From Begonia masoniana (taxonomy: Eukaryota > Streptophyta > Magnoliopsida > Cucurbitales > Begoniaceae), in contig CM039512.1 in assembly GCA_022432975.1 (NCBI GenBank), positions 33,190,037 to 33,254,036 of the forward strand: a DNA stretch of 64,000 bases, written 5' to 3'. The notes beneath the pieces are model-generated. The model did not search any database, had not been told where the DNA came from, and saw nothing but the letters and a program-made list of their open reading frames with translations. The position numbers were made by a program, and so were the translations under genes. Shown here piece after piece: positions 8,767 to 23,452 of the stretch. Each line of letters begins with the position of its first letter. Position 1 is the stretch's first letter.

Positions 8767-11700
8767 TTAACTTTTCTCATACTTGAGAAGACCTAATCTT
8801 ATTCTAATACCACAGAAGGTTTTCTCATCCAAAGGTTTTGTAAAAATATCTGCCAATTGATCTACAGAATTAACAAATTCCAAAGAAATATCACCTCTTT
8901 GAACATGATCTCGGTTGAAATGATACCTTACATCAATATGCTTAGTTCTAAAATGCTGAATAGGATTTTTGGAAATGTTGATAGCACTGGTGTTATCACA
9001 CCTAATAGGAGTCCTATTATAAAACAAATTATAATCTTCCAAAGTCTGTTTCATCCATAACATTTATGCACAACAACTGCCAGCAGCAATATATTCATTT
9101 TCTGCAGTTGACAATGCAACAGAATTCTGTTTCTTAGAATACTAGGAGACAAGAGATTCACCAAGGAACTGACATGTTCCACTGGTGCTTTTCCTATCAA
9201 CTAGACTTCCAGCATAGTCAGAATCAGAATAACCAATTAGATCAAAAGAAGTGCCCTTTGAATACCATAATCCTAAATCATAAGTCCCACTTAGATATTT
9301 GAAAATTCTTTTGACAGCAGATAAGTGAGATTCCTTAGTGGCAGCCTGGAATCTAGCACAAAGACAGACACTAAAAAGAATATCTGGCCTACTAGCAGTC
9401 ATATATAACAAGGATCCAATCATGCCACGATATTTCTTAATGTCCACACTTATTCCATTTTCATCTTTGTCCAATTTGGTTGTAGTACTCATGGGAGTTC
9501 GAGAAGATTTGACAGATTCTAAACCAAATTTCTTTAAAAGTTCCTTGATGCATTTTTCTTGACAGAAGAAAATCTCATCAGGAGATTGACTAATCTGGAA
9601 ACCTAAGAAAAATTTTAGCTCCCCCATCATACTCATCTCAAATTCACTTTGCATGAGGGAGGAAAATTCATTACACAAGTTGACATTAGTAGATCCAAAA
9701 ATAATGTCATCAACATAAATTTGAACTAACAGAATGTCTTTATCCTTTTGCATGGTAAATAGAGTTGAATCTGAATTTCCCTTTTTGAATTTCTTTTCCT
9801 CAAGGAAATTCTTCAATCTATCATACCAAGCTCTAGGAGCCTGCTTAAGTCTATAAAGAGCTTTCCTTAATTTGTAGACATGGTCGGGTTTATCAAAAGC
9901 TTCAAAACCTAAAGGTTGCTCAACATAAACTTCTTCTGTTATATAACCATTTAAAAAGGCACTTTTTACATCCATTTGAAAGAGTGTGAAGTTTTTGAAG
10001 CAAGCAAAAGCTAGAAGCATTCTAATAGACTCTAATCTAGCTACAGGGGTAAATGATTCTTCAAAATCAATACCCTCTTCTTGAGAGTATCCCTTAGCTA
10101 TAAGTCTAGCCTTATTTCTAACAACAATCCCATTTTCATCTAATTTATTCTTGAAAACCCATTTAGTTCCAATGATGGGATGATCCTTAGGCCGTGGAAC
10201 AAGTTCCCATACCTTGCTCCTTTCCAATTGATTTAATTCCTCTTGCATAGCTAAAATCCAATTTTCATCACACTCGGCCTCTTCAAACTTCTTAGGCTCT
10301 ACTTGTGAGATAAATGCCACATTGGCACAAAGATTCCTAAGAGAGGATCTAGTCTTAACTCCTAGAGAAGGATCACCTAAAATTTCATCTATTGGATGGT
10401 CTTTGACATACTTCCAATCTCTAGGAAGAGCAGGATTTTCATCATTGACAGGAATAATATCTGGAGAAGTAGAGGAGGGTTCTACGGATTTTTCTACTTG
10501 TAGTGAATCTGAGGGATTTTCTAAGGAAAGAGAGTCCAGTTGTTTGTCCAAAGCATCATCCTCATCCACATTTATTGTGGGTTGAGGGGACTCATCAAAG
10601 TTGACATGAACTGATTCCTCTACAACTAGAGTTCTCCTATTGAATACTCTATAGGCTTTACTAGAAAGAGAATAACCAAGAAAAATTCCAAGATCAGATT
10701 TGGAATCGAATTTTCCTAAGTTATCCTTAGTATTAAGAATGAAGCATTTGCTACCAAAGGCTCTAAAGTATTTAACAGAAGGAGTTTTTCCACTCCAGAG
10801 CTCATATGGAGTTTTCTCAAGAATAAGTCTTATGGAGACCCGATTAAGCACATAACAGGCTGTTGCAACAGCTTCAGCCCAGAAATACTTAGGAAGTGAG
10901 TTCTCATTAAGCATAGTCCTAACAAGCTCTTGGAGAGATCTATTCTTCCTCTCAACAACACCATTTTGCTGAGGGGTCCTAGGAGAAGAGAAATTATGCT
11001 CAATTCCATACTTGAGACACATGAGTTCAAATTTCTCATTTTCAAATTCTCCACCATGATCACTACGAATAGCAATTATGGTGAGCTCCTTTTCATTTTG
11101 AACTCTTTTCCTAAAACTAGAAAAGGTATCGAAAGTCTTATCCTTAGACTTCAGAAAGAATACCCAGGTGAATCTGGAAAAGTCATCAACAATGACAAAG
11201 GCATAGAATTTGCCTCCTAAGCTTGCAATATTAGAAGGACCGAAGAGGTCCATGTGAAGGAGTTGGAGAGGCTTCGAAGTTGAAATTTCATTCTTCGATG
11301 CAAAGAAACTTTTGATCTGCTTACCCATTTGGCAGGCCTCACAGATCTTATCCTTCTCAAAGGATATCTTAGGGATCCCTCTAACTAAATTCTCCTTAGT
11401 AATCTTAGCTAAGGTATTCATCCCTACGTGTCCTAATCTTCTATGCCAAGTCCAGCAGTCATTAGAAGAATTCACAGCAAAGCATTTTTCATCAGAAAAT
11501 TCAATATTATCTAAATCAATAATATACACATTTTCTTTTCTATATCCTTTAAACAGTATAGAACTAGATGAGCTATCTTTAATTATGCATGAATTTGATT
11601 TAAATATCACCTCATAACCTTTGTCACATAATTGACTTATACTTAGCAGATTGTGTTTTAACCCATCAAATAATAAAACATTTTCTATAATAGGATTGAT

Positions 11701-11844
11701 AGGGTTACCTATGTTGCCAATGCCAACAATTTTGCCCTTTTGGTTTCCACCAAAAGTAGCACTTCCTTTCTTCTTGTTGACAACAACGAACTTAGATGCA
11801 TCTCTAGTCATATGCCTTGAACAGCCACTGTCCAGGTACTATTG
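8767..11844 (-). pseudogene. Sirevirus pol (protease-integrase-RT-RNase H) with stop codons
   Basis: One reading frame in copia order. Protease [11 protein letters not shown] at about 11810-11840; GAG-pre-integrase WHRRLGH (about 11440) with CEACQMGK; integrase core DLFGP (about 11250), SDHGGEFEN and the NGVVERKN glutamate region; [12 protein letters not shown] (about 9960) and YVDDIIFG (about 9700); RNase H ending TKPLDEKTFCGIRIRLGLL. Stops: TAG at 11839-11841 just before the protease motif, TAG after GESLVS at about 9142, and TAA at about 9064-9066. The first two are at positions normally Trp in this family, so G to A change is likely. Pol is in a different frame from gag. Confidence 0.88.
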
Positions 11845-12011
11845 ATTTCTTAGTGGAGATGCATTATCCTGCAAAACAAAAATCAGGTTGTCTTCTTAGG
11901 TACCCAAATCTTTTGGGTCCTAGTGTTAGGTCTGGTCCCTTTAGGAACCCATTGTAGTTTACAGCCAGATTTGATATTGTTTGATTTTAAAGGACACTCA
12001 AAAGATTTATG

Positions 12012-13460
12012 TCATACTTCATTACATGCATGACAAGTGGAAGGTTTAACAAAGAAATTCTTAAAAACTTTCCTTTTGTTGAACTTATCATAACCTATAC
12101 CTGCCTTATCATGAGTAGCTCTATGATTTCCTATCAGCAGTGTTAAGTTCTTGCTACCATTTGAGAACCAAAGAACAAGATTATTCAAAGTCTCATTTTT
12201 CTTTTTAAGTTCAATAACTTCCTTTTCATGCAGATTAGTTTCCTTGGCATGCTTTTCAACTATAATTGCATTTTCACTTTTCAACAAATTGTATTTGGTC
12301 TTTAGCATGCCAAACTGTTTTACTAAATCATTAAAAGCATCAATTAGTTCATCTTCTTCATTATCATTTTCACTGTCACTTAAAATACTTGAAGAAGAAG
12401 TACTAACCTTATCCTCGTGTGCCATGAAGCACAGATTTGCAACTTCCTCATCTTCTGAAGAGGAGGTGTCGCCTTCACTGTTATCCCAAGTGGCCTTCAT
12501 AGCCTTCTTCTTGAACTTCTTGGGATACTTAGCATGTGGACAGTCGGCCTTCATGTGCCCCGGCTTTCCACACCCAAAACAAGTGATCTCCTTTTCTTTT
12601 TGAGGCTTTTCTCCTTTCGAGAATTTCCTCCTATGCATCCTTTTCCTTTGGAGGAATTTGCTGAATCTCCTAGTGATAAGTGCAATATCCTCATCATCTT
12701 CTTCTTCATCTGAATCCTCTTGCTTACTCGATGAAGCTTTAAGAGCAATGTCCTTTTTCTTGCTGATCTCTTTCTCCTTAAGATCTTCCTTCTCATTGGC
12801 TCTCATGGTTATCTCGTGTGTCATGAGAGAGCCAATGAGCTCTTCAAGTTTGAGTATTTTGAGATCCTTTGCCTCTTGTATGGCTGTCACCTTTGGTTGC
12901 CATGATCTAGGTAGGCATCTCAGAATTTTCCTTACCTGTTCTTCACCTGCGTAAATCTTACCAAGAGCTTTAAGACCATTAGTGATGTTAGTAAATCGAG
13001 TAAACATAGAACTAATGGTTTCTTCTTTTTCCATAGAGAACAGTTCATATTCATGAACTAACATGCTCATCTTACTTTCCTTTACTTGGTTAGTTCCCTC
13101 AATTGTGACTTCTAATAAGTGCCAAATTTCTTGAGCACTTTCACACCCTTGTACTCTATTAAACTCATCTCTATTTAGAGCACAGTACAGAGTGTTTAAC
13201 GCCTTGGCATTAAGGCTTAGATTTCTCTTATCTGACTCAGTTAAATCAGTAGAGATTTTAGGAACACTTGTGCCATCTACAGTTTTCATGGCTTTAAATG
13301 GACCATATTCTATAATGTTCCATAACTCATAGTCCATGGCTTGAATGAATATTTTCATTCTTGCCTTCTAGTAGACATAATCACTACCATCAAAAAATGG
13401 AGGTCTATTAACAGCTTGACCTTCTACGTGTGTGGAGTTAGTGTTGAATGCCATTGCCAT
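12012..13460 (-). pseudogene. Sirevirus gag with one amber stop
   Basis: Starts MAMAFNTNSTHVEGQ at 13460, soon after the PBS; an amber codon at 13368-13370 (codon 31) stands where Trp is normal. The long open part (12012-13358) contains the UBN2-type gag core (ELWNIIEYGPF..LNAKALNTLYCAL..EIWHLLEVTIEGT), a basic/acidic linker, a CCHC zinc knuckle CFGCGKPGHMKADC at about 12530-12575, and a coiled-coil-like tail (ENAIIVEKHAKETNLHEKEV). It ends at a TGA after CHACNEV. Gag packages element RNA into virus-like particles in active relatives. Confidence 0.85.
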
Positions 13461-13506
13461 TGTAAATATATATCACACAGTGATTAAACACAGCTTAGAC
13501 AATGAT

Positions 13507-13524
13507 AACCTCGCTGTGATACCA
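13507..13524 (-). promoter_or_regulatory. Sirevirus primer binding site
   Basis: Minus strand TGGTATCACAGCGAGG lies three bases after the 5' LTR end. It is close to the tRNA-Met PBS, with C in place of G at the ninth base. Confidence 0.8.
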
Positions 13525-13526
13525 AT

Positions 13527-14940
13527 TGTAGGATCGAGATTTGTCTAAGAGGGGGGGTGAATTAGACTTTTTAATACTTAATTTAATAATCTAGATAATT
13601 TCTCTCGTGATTTGAGTTTAAATGCTAACAGCAGACAAACAAATAAAGTAGAGAGTGAGAGAGAAATTAACACAAGAGTTTTTACGTGGTTCAGCTCAAC
13701 CCAGCCTACATCCACGCTTCAAGGTTCACCCCTTGAAGATCCTTAACCTTCTCCTCGAGAATAAACAGATCAGAATTTCGGGCTCCGATCAACTGCCTTT
13801 CACAGATCTGGATTGAACTTGACGGGCGTCAATCCACTGCCTTACACAGATTTTGAGTTTATAAATTTCAAGCACACACTACACTCTCACCAGAATGAAA
13901 TCTCAAGATAATATCGAGAGGTGTAGAAGAAATACAGAGTATGATAGTTTTCGCAGGTTAGGGCTCAAGAATCAAATTTGCAAAAGTTGTTGCTTAGTGC
14001 TCTAACCTCGGCTTAAATACTCTTTCTGCAAATCGGCTTGACTTTAATTCTCCTTATCCAATAATAGAAACATTGTTACCGTTGAAGTAGCAATCGTACA
14101 AATGTAGATAGCCGTTGCATCAGAAATTACTCTTCGTCGTCGCCATAAATGTTCTGGAGTTGAAGCTTGAAAACGACGTCACTGTAGCTTCGCGGTATAT
14201 TTGAATTCTAGCGGAAGACTCTGCTTATATTTAGTGAACCGCCATCGGAGGATTATGTCTTTGAAATGTTGAACCGCTATCGGTGGATGCAGCAATAAAA
14301 CTTGGACCGCAATCGGAAGATGTAGTTATGAAGTCTTCTTCCTTTGTCGTTTAGTGAGCGGAGGATGTCGACCTTGAAAGAATGCTCTGAGGATTTCTTC
14401 TTTTGTCGTCTAGCGATCGGAGGACGTAGTCATTAAGAGCTTCGCCTTTTGTCGTTTTCCTATCGGTGGACTTCGTCTTTGAACGACTTCTTCTTTTGTC
14501 ATTTTCCTATCGGTGGACTTCGTCTTTGAACGACTTCTTCTTTTGTCGTTTTTCTATCGGTGGACTTCATCTTTGAACGACTTCTTCTTTTGTCGTAATT
14601 CACCGGTGGAGTACTTATTTTATTTTAATTCACCGGTGGAGTACTTCAGTTAACTCATCCGCCTTTGTCGTTTTGTGACCGGTGGACTTAGACATTTTAC
14701 TCATCCGCCTTTTATTTTAAATCACCGGTGGACTTCACAGCCCTGTTTCACTAATATACCTAGAACACTTAACCAAATTCATCAGACAACTAAAATACCC
14801 TTTTCAAGGGTACTTCCAACATATAATTCTCATATGCATAAATCATTAGATTCAAACGTAATACACATAATCAAATTACTTTAACATATATACACATCAT
14901 CAAAAACATATTTAGACTTAAATACCATTTAAGTCACACA
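13527..14940 (-). repeat. Sirevirus 5' LTR
   Basis: Matches 4760-6172. The right end AAGTCACACA is followed by the target duplication CAATT. Unlike the 3' LTR, it contains the TTGTCATTTTCC variant of the 47-bp unit at about 14495-14505, which is the main variant in the downstream 47-bp array. Confidence 0.92.
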
Positions 14941-14945
14941 CAATT

Positions 14946-16100
14946 GACAACGGATCTCATAAGAACTCCGAAGTTAAAAGTGCTTCGTCTTTGAACGACT
15001 TCTTCTTTTGTCATTTTCCTATCGGTGGACTTCGTCTTTGAACGACTTCTTCTTTTGTCGTTTTCCTATCGGTGGACTTCGTCTTTGAACGACTTCTTCT
15101 TTTGTCGTTTTCCTATCGGTGGACTTCGTCTTTGAACGACTTCTTCTTTTGTCGTTTTCCTATCGGTGGACTTCGTCTTTGAACGACTTCTTCTTTTGTC
15201 ATTTTCCTATCGGTGGACTTCGTCTTTGAACGACTTCTTCTTTTGTCATTTTCCTATCGGTGGACTTCGTCTTTGAACGACTTCTTCTTTTGTCATTTTC
15301 CTATCGGTGGACTTCGTCTTTGAACGACTTCTTCTTTTGTCATTTTCCTATCGGTGGACTTCGTCTTTGAACGACTTCTTCTTTTGTCATTTTCCTATCG
15401 GTGGACTTCGTCTTTGAACGACTTCTTCTTTTGTCATTTTCCTATCGGTGGACTTCGTCTTTGAACGACTTCTTCTTTTGTCATTTTCCTATCGGTGGAC
15501 TTCGTCTTTGAACGACTTCTTCTTTTGTCATTTTCCTATCGGTGGACTTCGTCTTTGAACGACTTCTTCTTTTGTCATTTTCCTATCGGTGGACTTCGTC
15601 TTTGAACGACTTCTTCTTTTGTCGTTTTCCTATCGGTGGACTTCGTCTTTGAACGACTTCTTCTTTTGTCATTTTCCTATCGGTGGACTTCGTCTTTGAA
15701 CGACTTCTTCTTTTGTCATTTTCCTATCGGTGGACTTCGTCTTTGAACGACTTCTTCTTTTGTCGTTTTCCTATCGGTGGACTTCGTCTTTGAACGACTT
15801 CTTCTTTTGTCATTTTCCTATCGGTGGACTTCGTCTTTGAACGACTTCTTCTTTTGTCATTTTCCTATCGGTGGACTTCGTCTTTGAACGACTTCTTCTT
15901 TTGTCATTTTCCTATCGGTGGACTTCGTCTTTGAACGACTTCTTCTTTTGTCATTTTCCTATCGGTGGACTTCGTCTTTGAAACCAGGTTGGGTGACCGA
16001 CTGGGAAGTCCTCGCCAAACAAAGCCGTGAGGGCAGGATATTGGGCTACGACCCAATCCCCAGAGCGGACAATATCTTGCTGGGAAAAAGAGTCGTTACA
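14946..16100 (+). repeat. Cassandra right LTR, second segment, enlarged by an array
   Basis: Resumes with GACAACGGATCTCATAAG and AAGTTAAAAGTGCTTCG, is interrupted by the 47-bp array, and resumes at about 15983 with ACCAGGTTGGGTGACC to end AGTCGTTACA. Compared with the other two copies, only about 12 bases (GCGAGAGTAGT region) are replaced by the array. Confidence 0.8.
14988..15982 (+). repeat. 47-bp tandem array, 21 full units, inside Cassandra 5S region
   Basis: Exactly 987 bp (21 x 47) plus an 8-base partial unit. Each unit is TCTTTGAACGACTTCTTC, TTTTGTC(A/G)TTTT, CCTATCGGTGGACTTCG. Units differ almost only at one site: G in units 2, 3, 4, 14 and 17, A in the other 16. The same unit occurs in the Sirevirus LTRs, including the LTR that ends 48 bp upstream. 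Confidence 0.95.
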
Positions 16101-16560
16101 ACCTGCGCCCGATTCAGTGTTTAGGTCTTGCTTCAATATTTGCAAAAATCACGTCCATAAGTCCGTACACTCAGATTCGACGTTGGCCATAGCAACGTGA
16201 TATATTTCATCGTTGTCATCAATACTGACGGCTGTAAGTAATTGGCCGGAACATTTCAGATGACAGTCATCCAAACAAATATTAGGTCTAACGCACTGCA
16301 GCAAATCTGCCTTGCAAGCAGCCATGCACATATACAATCTTTGGAATCCCAATGAATTAGGGCCCACTGGATTTGATCTAAATATTTCGGCTACGTACGA
16401 CCACAGTTGCCCGTACTATTCGTCGCACCTCCCTTCGTTAAGGGTTCGAGCTACGCTTCTTGCTCTTATGACAAGACTGGGTGAAATGTCGACAGTGAAA
16501 TCCTTCCTCATTGTCTCGATAATGGAAGAGATGTCTCATGTAGGGTGACTTTTGAACCTA
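16101..16560 (-). pseudogene. MULE transposase, N-terminal/catalytic part, decayed
   Basis: Minus-strand translation reads MRKDFTVDISPSLVIRARSV, YGQLWSYVAEIFRSNP, FQRLYMCMAACKADLLQCV and NICLDDCHLKCSGQLLTAVS with IDDNDEIYHVAMANVESE, the characteristic D-D-x-H-L-K block of MuDR transposases. An amber codon lies before YGQLW and another stop before FLQILKQDL. The rest of the protein is at 3048-3928, across the Cassandra insertion. Confidence 0.8.
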
Positions 16561-17700
16561 TTCAGATATTCATTTGCCACCTATTTTGCTGAAGTGTGTC
16601 GATTATTAATTTTCCTTGAACATGTGTGAGAATCGATCAAAGTCTTTATTTAAAACGTAAACTTGTCTTGCATCTTCGAATTATACAGTCGCCACCTACA
16701 TCCATTTTCACACTCAACCGTTAGTTACATCTTTTCACTTTTGGTGAATTTTATTCCATAACCATTTTTCTAAGAATATTCGACTATTTCTTCTCTAATT
16801 TCTTGTAAAAAATTAAATTTTCTAAAAAAAAAATCACATTGAGATTTGTTCTTTTACCGTTCTGCTTTCCACTTCCTCATCATCCGAGCCGACCGGTATT
16901 CGAAACTCATCGTCTAAAGTTTTTAAGATTGTAATGGTTTGGACCTTTGTTAATGAAATGGAGTAATGTAATGAATAAGTGGAAAATCTTATTGAGTTGA
17001 AAAGTTAAAAGAGAAGAGAAAGGGGATAGATGAAAAGAGAAGAAAGAAGATGTGATGTTTGAAAAGTCAACAAAGAAGAATAAAGTTTGAAAAGTCAAAC
17101 ATTTTAGTGAAAATTTTTGGTAATTACGTAGAAGGGAAAAAAATAAAAGTAGTTTTCTATCTTATTTTATTTTAAATTTTAGAAAAATAAAAGGAAAAGA
17201 AAAATAGGATGGAGATGAGTGATGACTCATCTTTTCCCTTCCTCTCCTACGATGACACATCACTCCTTTAGCTTTATGCTTTTAGATGTATTTTTTTGAA
17301 GGGGAAAAAGCTTCATTTTGGTTGCCCTAAATCACGATTTCCCTGTCCCTCAGCTGAAGCTCCTTCTCCCACGAAAGCTTGCTTTTTTCTCTTTGAAGTT
17401 CTAAAGGTAAGAAAGTTCTAGTAAAAATTTATGCATTATGTTGAGGTTTTGTTAGATCTTTTTTAGGATTGATAAACTCTAAAATGGATGCGCGAATCTG
17501 AGTTTTCTCTTCTCCATTCTTTGACTATTCGATGATTTAATTGGATTAGGATGGTTGTTTATGGATTACATTGGAAAATTATCATTTAAGTATTTATAAT
17601 TTATTTTTGGATAAAATGCATATTAGTCTTTGAACTTAGCGGTGAAGAGTAAGTAAGAAGGCTCTTCAATTTTTGAAGTGTTTATCATTTTCTCTCTACT
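16561..17700 (+). other. no gene; possible LTR fragment at about 16900-17600
   Basis: 16561-16900 shows nothing recognisable. From about 16900 the sequence has purine-rich DNA, GATGAGTGATGACTCATC and GATGACACATCAC (similar to the 152-bp array unit at 43.5 kb), then a C/T-rich stretch ending TTCTAAAG/GTAAGAAAG at 17404, like exon A and its donor in the gypsy LTRs. No terminal ends were found. Confidence 0.3.
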
Positions 17701-18100
17701 CGCAGTACCACCCTACTATCTCATCCGCCCGGTCTCACGGACGGGAGCAGCCGTCCAAACGTAAAACCTCCCAAGTACAATACAATACCTTTACCTCTTT
17801 GCCCATCTTTTTTTTAAAATTAATAAATTTAATTAAATCATAAATTTGTCTTAATTGGGTTTGAGTACGAATTTGGGCAGGTTTAGGAATTCAGCTAAGA
17901 CTCAGGTAGGCGTAATTGCTATTAATATTTAATAATTAATAATGTATCAGGGAAGGCAAGAACGGAGGAGGTATTCGGGAGCCGGAACCACGCCGTCGTT
18001 ATCTGCCCGAGTCTGGCTGTCTCGCCCTTACTGCCCGTACACATACAAATGTGAAATACCAATTTTGTCCAACTCCAGTAGGCTTTCTAAACATCTGTGA
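17701..18100. other. unassigned, no gene seen
   Basis: Contains GC-rich CCGCCCGGTCTCACGGACGG and GTCTCGCCCTTACTGCCCG; the latter resembles, in reverse complement, 21505-21535. No reading frame or repeat family recognised. Confidence 0.3.
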
Positions 18101-18770
18101 CACGTGCTTTCTTTCTCCCCCCTCCCCAGCCATACATTTACACAGTACCTGGTTCTGTACTGCCTACTTTCTTTTTCTTTCCATTCACACTTGCTCCATT
18201 TAAAAATTATAGAGTTACTGGAGTTGAATTCAATTATTTGAGAAACTTCAATGGAGGTAGTAGACGAAGACAAAGCCCACTAGAGTATGAATTGTTTTAT
18301 GAGTTTAAGAAGTTACAAGAAACAACAGTTGAAGATATGTTATTATTAAAAAGTTTAGGTGTGATGTTTATTTGCTGTAAAACTTTTTATTATTTTTATG
18401 TGTTGGAAGATAAAAAAATATATTTTTATTTAATCTATCAAATTCCTATGCAAGTCTATAAAGGAATACTTAGTGAAAAACTAAGACAAAATATTATAAT
18501 CAATCTGAAAAATAAATCGAAGGTTTTTAGCTAATTGTTACTATTTTGTTTTGTTGTTAAATTTCGTCAATTGGTATCAGAGCAAATCAGATTCACCAGA
18601 GAGGGTTGGTTGGTCGAAAATGACAATCATTAGAATGTCAACATATGTTTCTATTTTCAATGGAGAAGACTACTTCTACGAGAGTATCAAAATGAAGACT
18701 TTTTCCTATCTCAAAATCTGTGGGGAAAAGGGTAATGATTCCATAAGGGGAAAGCTTGAATTCAACCCAA
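18101..18770 (+). mobile_element. copia remnant: LTR end, PBS and start of gag
   Basis: TTGGTATCAGAGC at 18571-18583 is a tRNA-Met PBS. Shortly after, the translation reads MSTYVSIFNGEDYFYESIKMKTFSYL, the opening of a Ty1/copia gag (usual pattern PxFNGENYxxWxxKMKTxL, here with Trp lost). The gag is cut after about 50 codons. The 450 bp before the PBS is presumably the LTR, but its start was not found. Confidence 0.55.
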
Positions 18771-21130
<2,360 letters not shown>

Positions 21131-21141
21131 ATTGGGGCATA

Positions 21142-21482
21142 AAATAAGTATACTTTATTTAAACTATAAAGTATACTTATTAGTTAACGATAAAGGTGAA
21201 GTGAACTTTGAGCCAGCCATATCACCTTTATGTTCACGATATACTATTAAACACCTGAAACTCTCATACATTTTGTACCAAAACTTAGAACGCGTATCAC
21301 TTCAAGATGAAATGAGTGGCTTAAATAATCATCAAAGTTCTCTTTACGTGGCTGCAACACCCACGTAAAGAGAACAATAAATAAGCTGGTCCAAGGCCAC
21401 CCATTTCGTAGGGTAGAACTATAAAATATCCTTTCCGAAATATTAACTGTCACCATTTATAATGTAAACGGTGACAGTTAAT
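21142..21482. repeat. cluster of consecutive inverted repeats
   Basis: Hairpins follow one another: about 21144-21180 (ATAAGTATACTTTA arms), about 21190-21233 (ATAAAGGTGA arms, imperfect), 21337-21375 (15-bp arms GTTCTCTTTACGTGG, 9-nt loop) and 21442-21482 (13-bp arms ATTAACTGTCACC). The arms are unrelated to each other, so this is not one tandem family. Confidence 0.7.
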
Positions 21483-21864
21483 TTAAACATTTAGGTAATG
21501 CCGTACACGGCCACCTTTAGGGCGAGACAGCGAGCTAATCATTTTCGTGAAATGATGTTTATATTCTCTTATATCCTTATTTTAAGTATTAACTTTGAAT
21601 GTCCGTTTACTAAAGATAATAAAATTTCAATTTTTTATGAAGCGGAGGTACTTCGTTAATTGGCTTATCCGAAATGATAGAAATGATTATAATATAATTT
21701 TAACATATGGTTATATAATTCATATGACCGTAATTCACTAAATTATGGAATAAGATTGATATTAATTACATGGAATTTATGTTTCCGCCACTTAAAGAAA
21801 CTGAAATGATGATGATGAATTCTATTAACGTTATTTGACAATTCAGAAAATAATGAACAATACA
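21483..21864. other. unassigned AT-rich DNA
   Basis: Contains TAGGGCGAGACAGC, which resembles the reverse complement of about 18020-18040. No gene seen. Confidence 0.3.
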
Positions 21865-22045
21865 TAATTGTCCACTCTGGAAATTGGGTCGTAATCCAAT
21901 ATCCTCCCATCACGGTTTTGATCGATGAAGACTTCACAGTCGATCACCCAACATGGTACTGCTTTCGCCGGATCACTTTTAATTTCAGAGTTCTTATAAG
22001 ATCCGTTGCCAATTGTGCTTCAAAATGCGTCTTACTATTGTAGAC
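21865..22045 (-). repeat. decayed Cassandra LTR fragment with 5S-like core
   Basis: The minus strand has GGATCTTATAAGAACTCTG, AAGTGATCCGGCGAAAGCAG and GGGTGATCGACTGTGAAGTC followed by a TATTGGATTACGACCC tail, aligning with the Cassandra LTRs at 4 and 16 kb but clearly older. Confidence 0.65.
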
Positions 22046-22338
22046 ATCTATGTGCTGCTATGGTTCCTGTCTTTTTGACCCTAATGCTTGCAGAGTGAAT
22101 TATCGAAGTAGAAAGGTAACTTGCTATAATGGTTTGAAAGACCAATTATATTCTCCCAACTTTTATGAGTAATAATATGGCATAAGCTCATATTGCCAAG
22201 ATAAAGAATGTCGGTTCATTAGTCAATCAATACCTTGTGTGCTTGCTTTTCGTATTAAAAAAAAATTAGTTTACATTAATCAGACATTAAGCTTGTTTTT
22301 CATATTTCCCATGCAGACTCAACTTGCTGGAGAGCTGG
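22046..22338. other. no feature recognised
   Basis: Mixed AT-rich sequence between the Cassandra remnant and the second A run. Confidence 0.4.

Positions 22339-23452
<1,114 letters not shown>

Larger units (their letters stand above)
4760..14940 (-). mobile_element. Sirevirus-type Ty1/copia retrotransposon, full length, coding region decayed
   Basis: Complete 10.2-kb element with two LTRs of about 1.41 kb (TGTTGACTT..GATCCTACA on the minus strand), PBS, gag, pol in copia order (protease, integrase, RT, RNase H), a third ORF downstream of pol and a polypurine tract. The target duplication CAATT at 4755-4759 and 14941-14945 is perfect. By eye the LTRs differ at roughly 27 positions (about 2%), so the insertion is fairly recent. 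Gag and pol carry point stops, so it is not autonomous as it stands. The Sirevirus/SIRE assignment rests on the gag and pol type, a GGGGGAGAT polypurine tract with extra tract-like copies, and the ORF after pol. Confidence 0.9.
3929..16100. mobile_element. Cassandra-type 5S-bearing TRIM element, rearranged, with nested insertion
   Basis: Outer ends read TGTAACGACTCC (3929) and GAGTCGTTACA (16100), flanked by ATCTG (3924-3928) and ACCTG (16101-16105), a 5-bp target duplication with one mismatch. It contains three LTR segments holding 5S rRNA-like sequence, a tRNA-Met-type PBS and a short internal domain, as in the known Cassandra TRIM family, which encodes no protein. Unlike a normal element, the two outer LTRs are in inverted orientation. 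A Sirevirus sits at 4760-14940 and a 47-bp array at 14988-15982. The element splits a MULE transposase gene. Confidence 0.75.
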
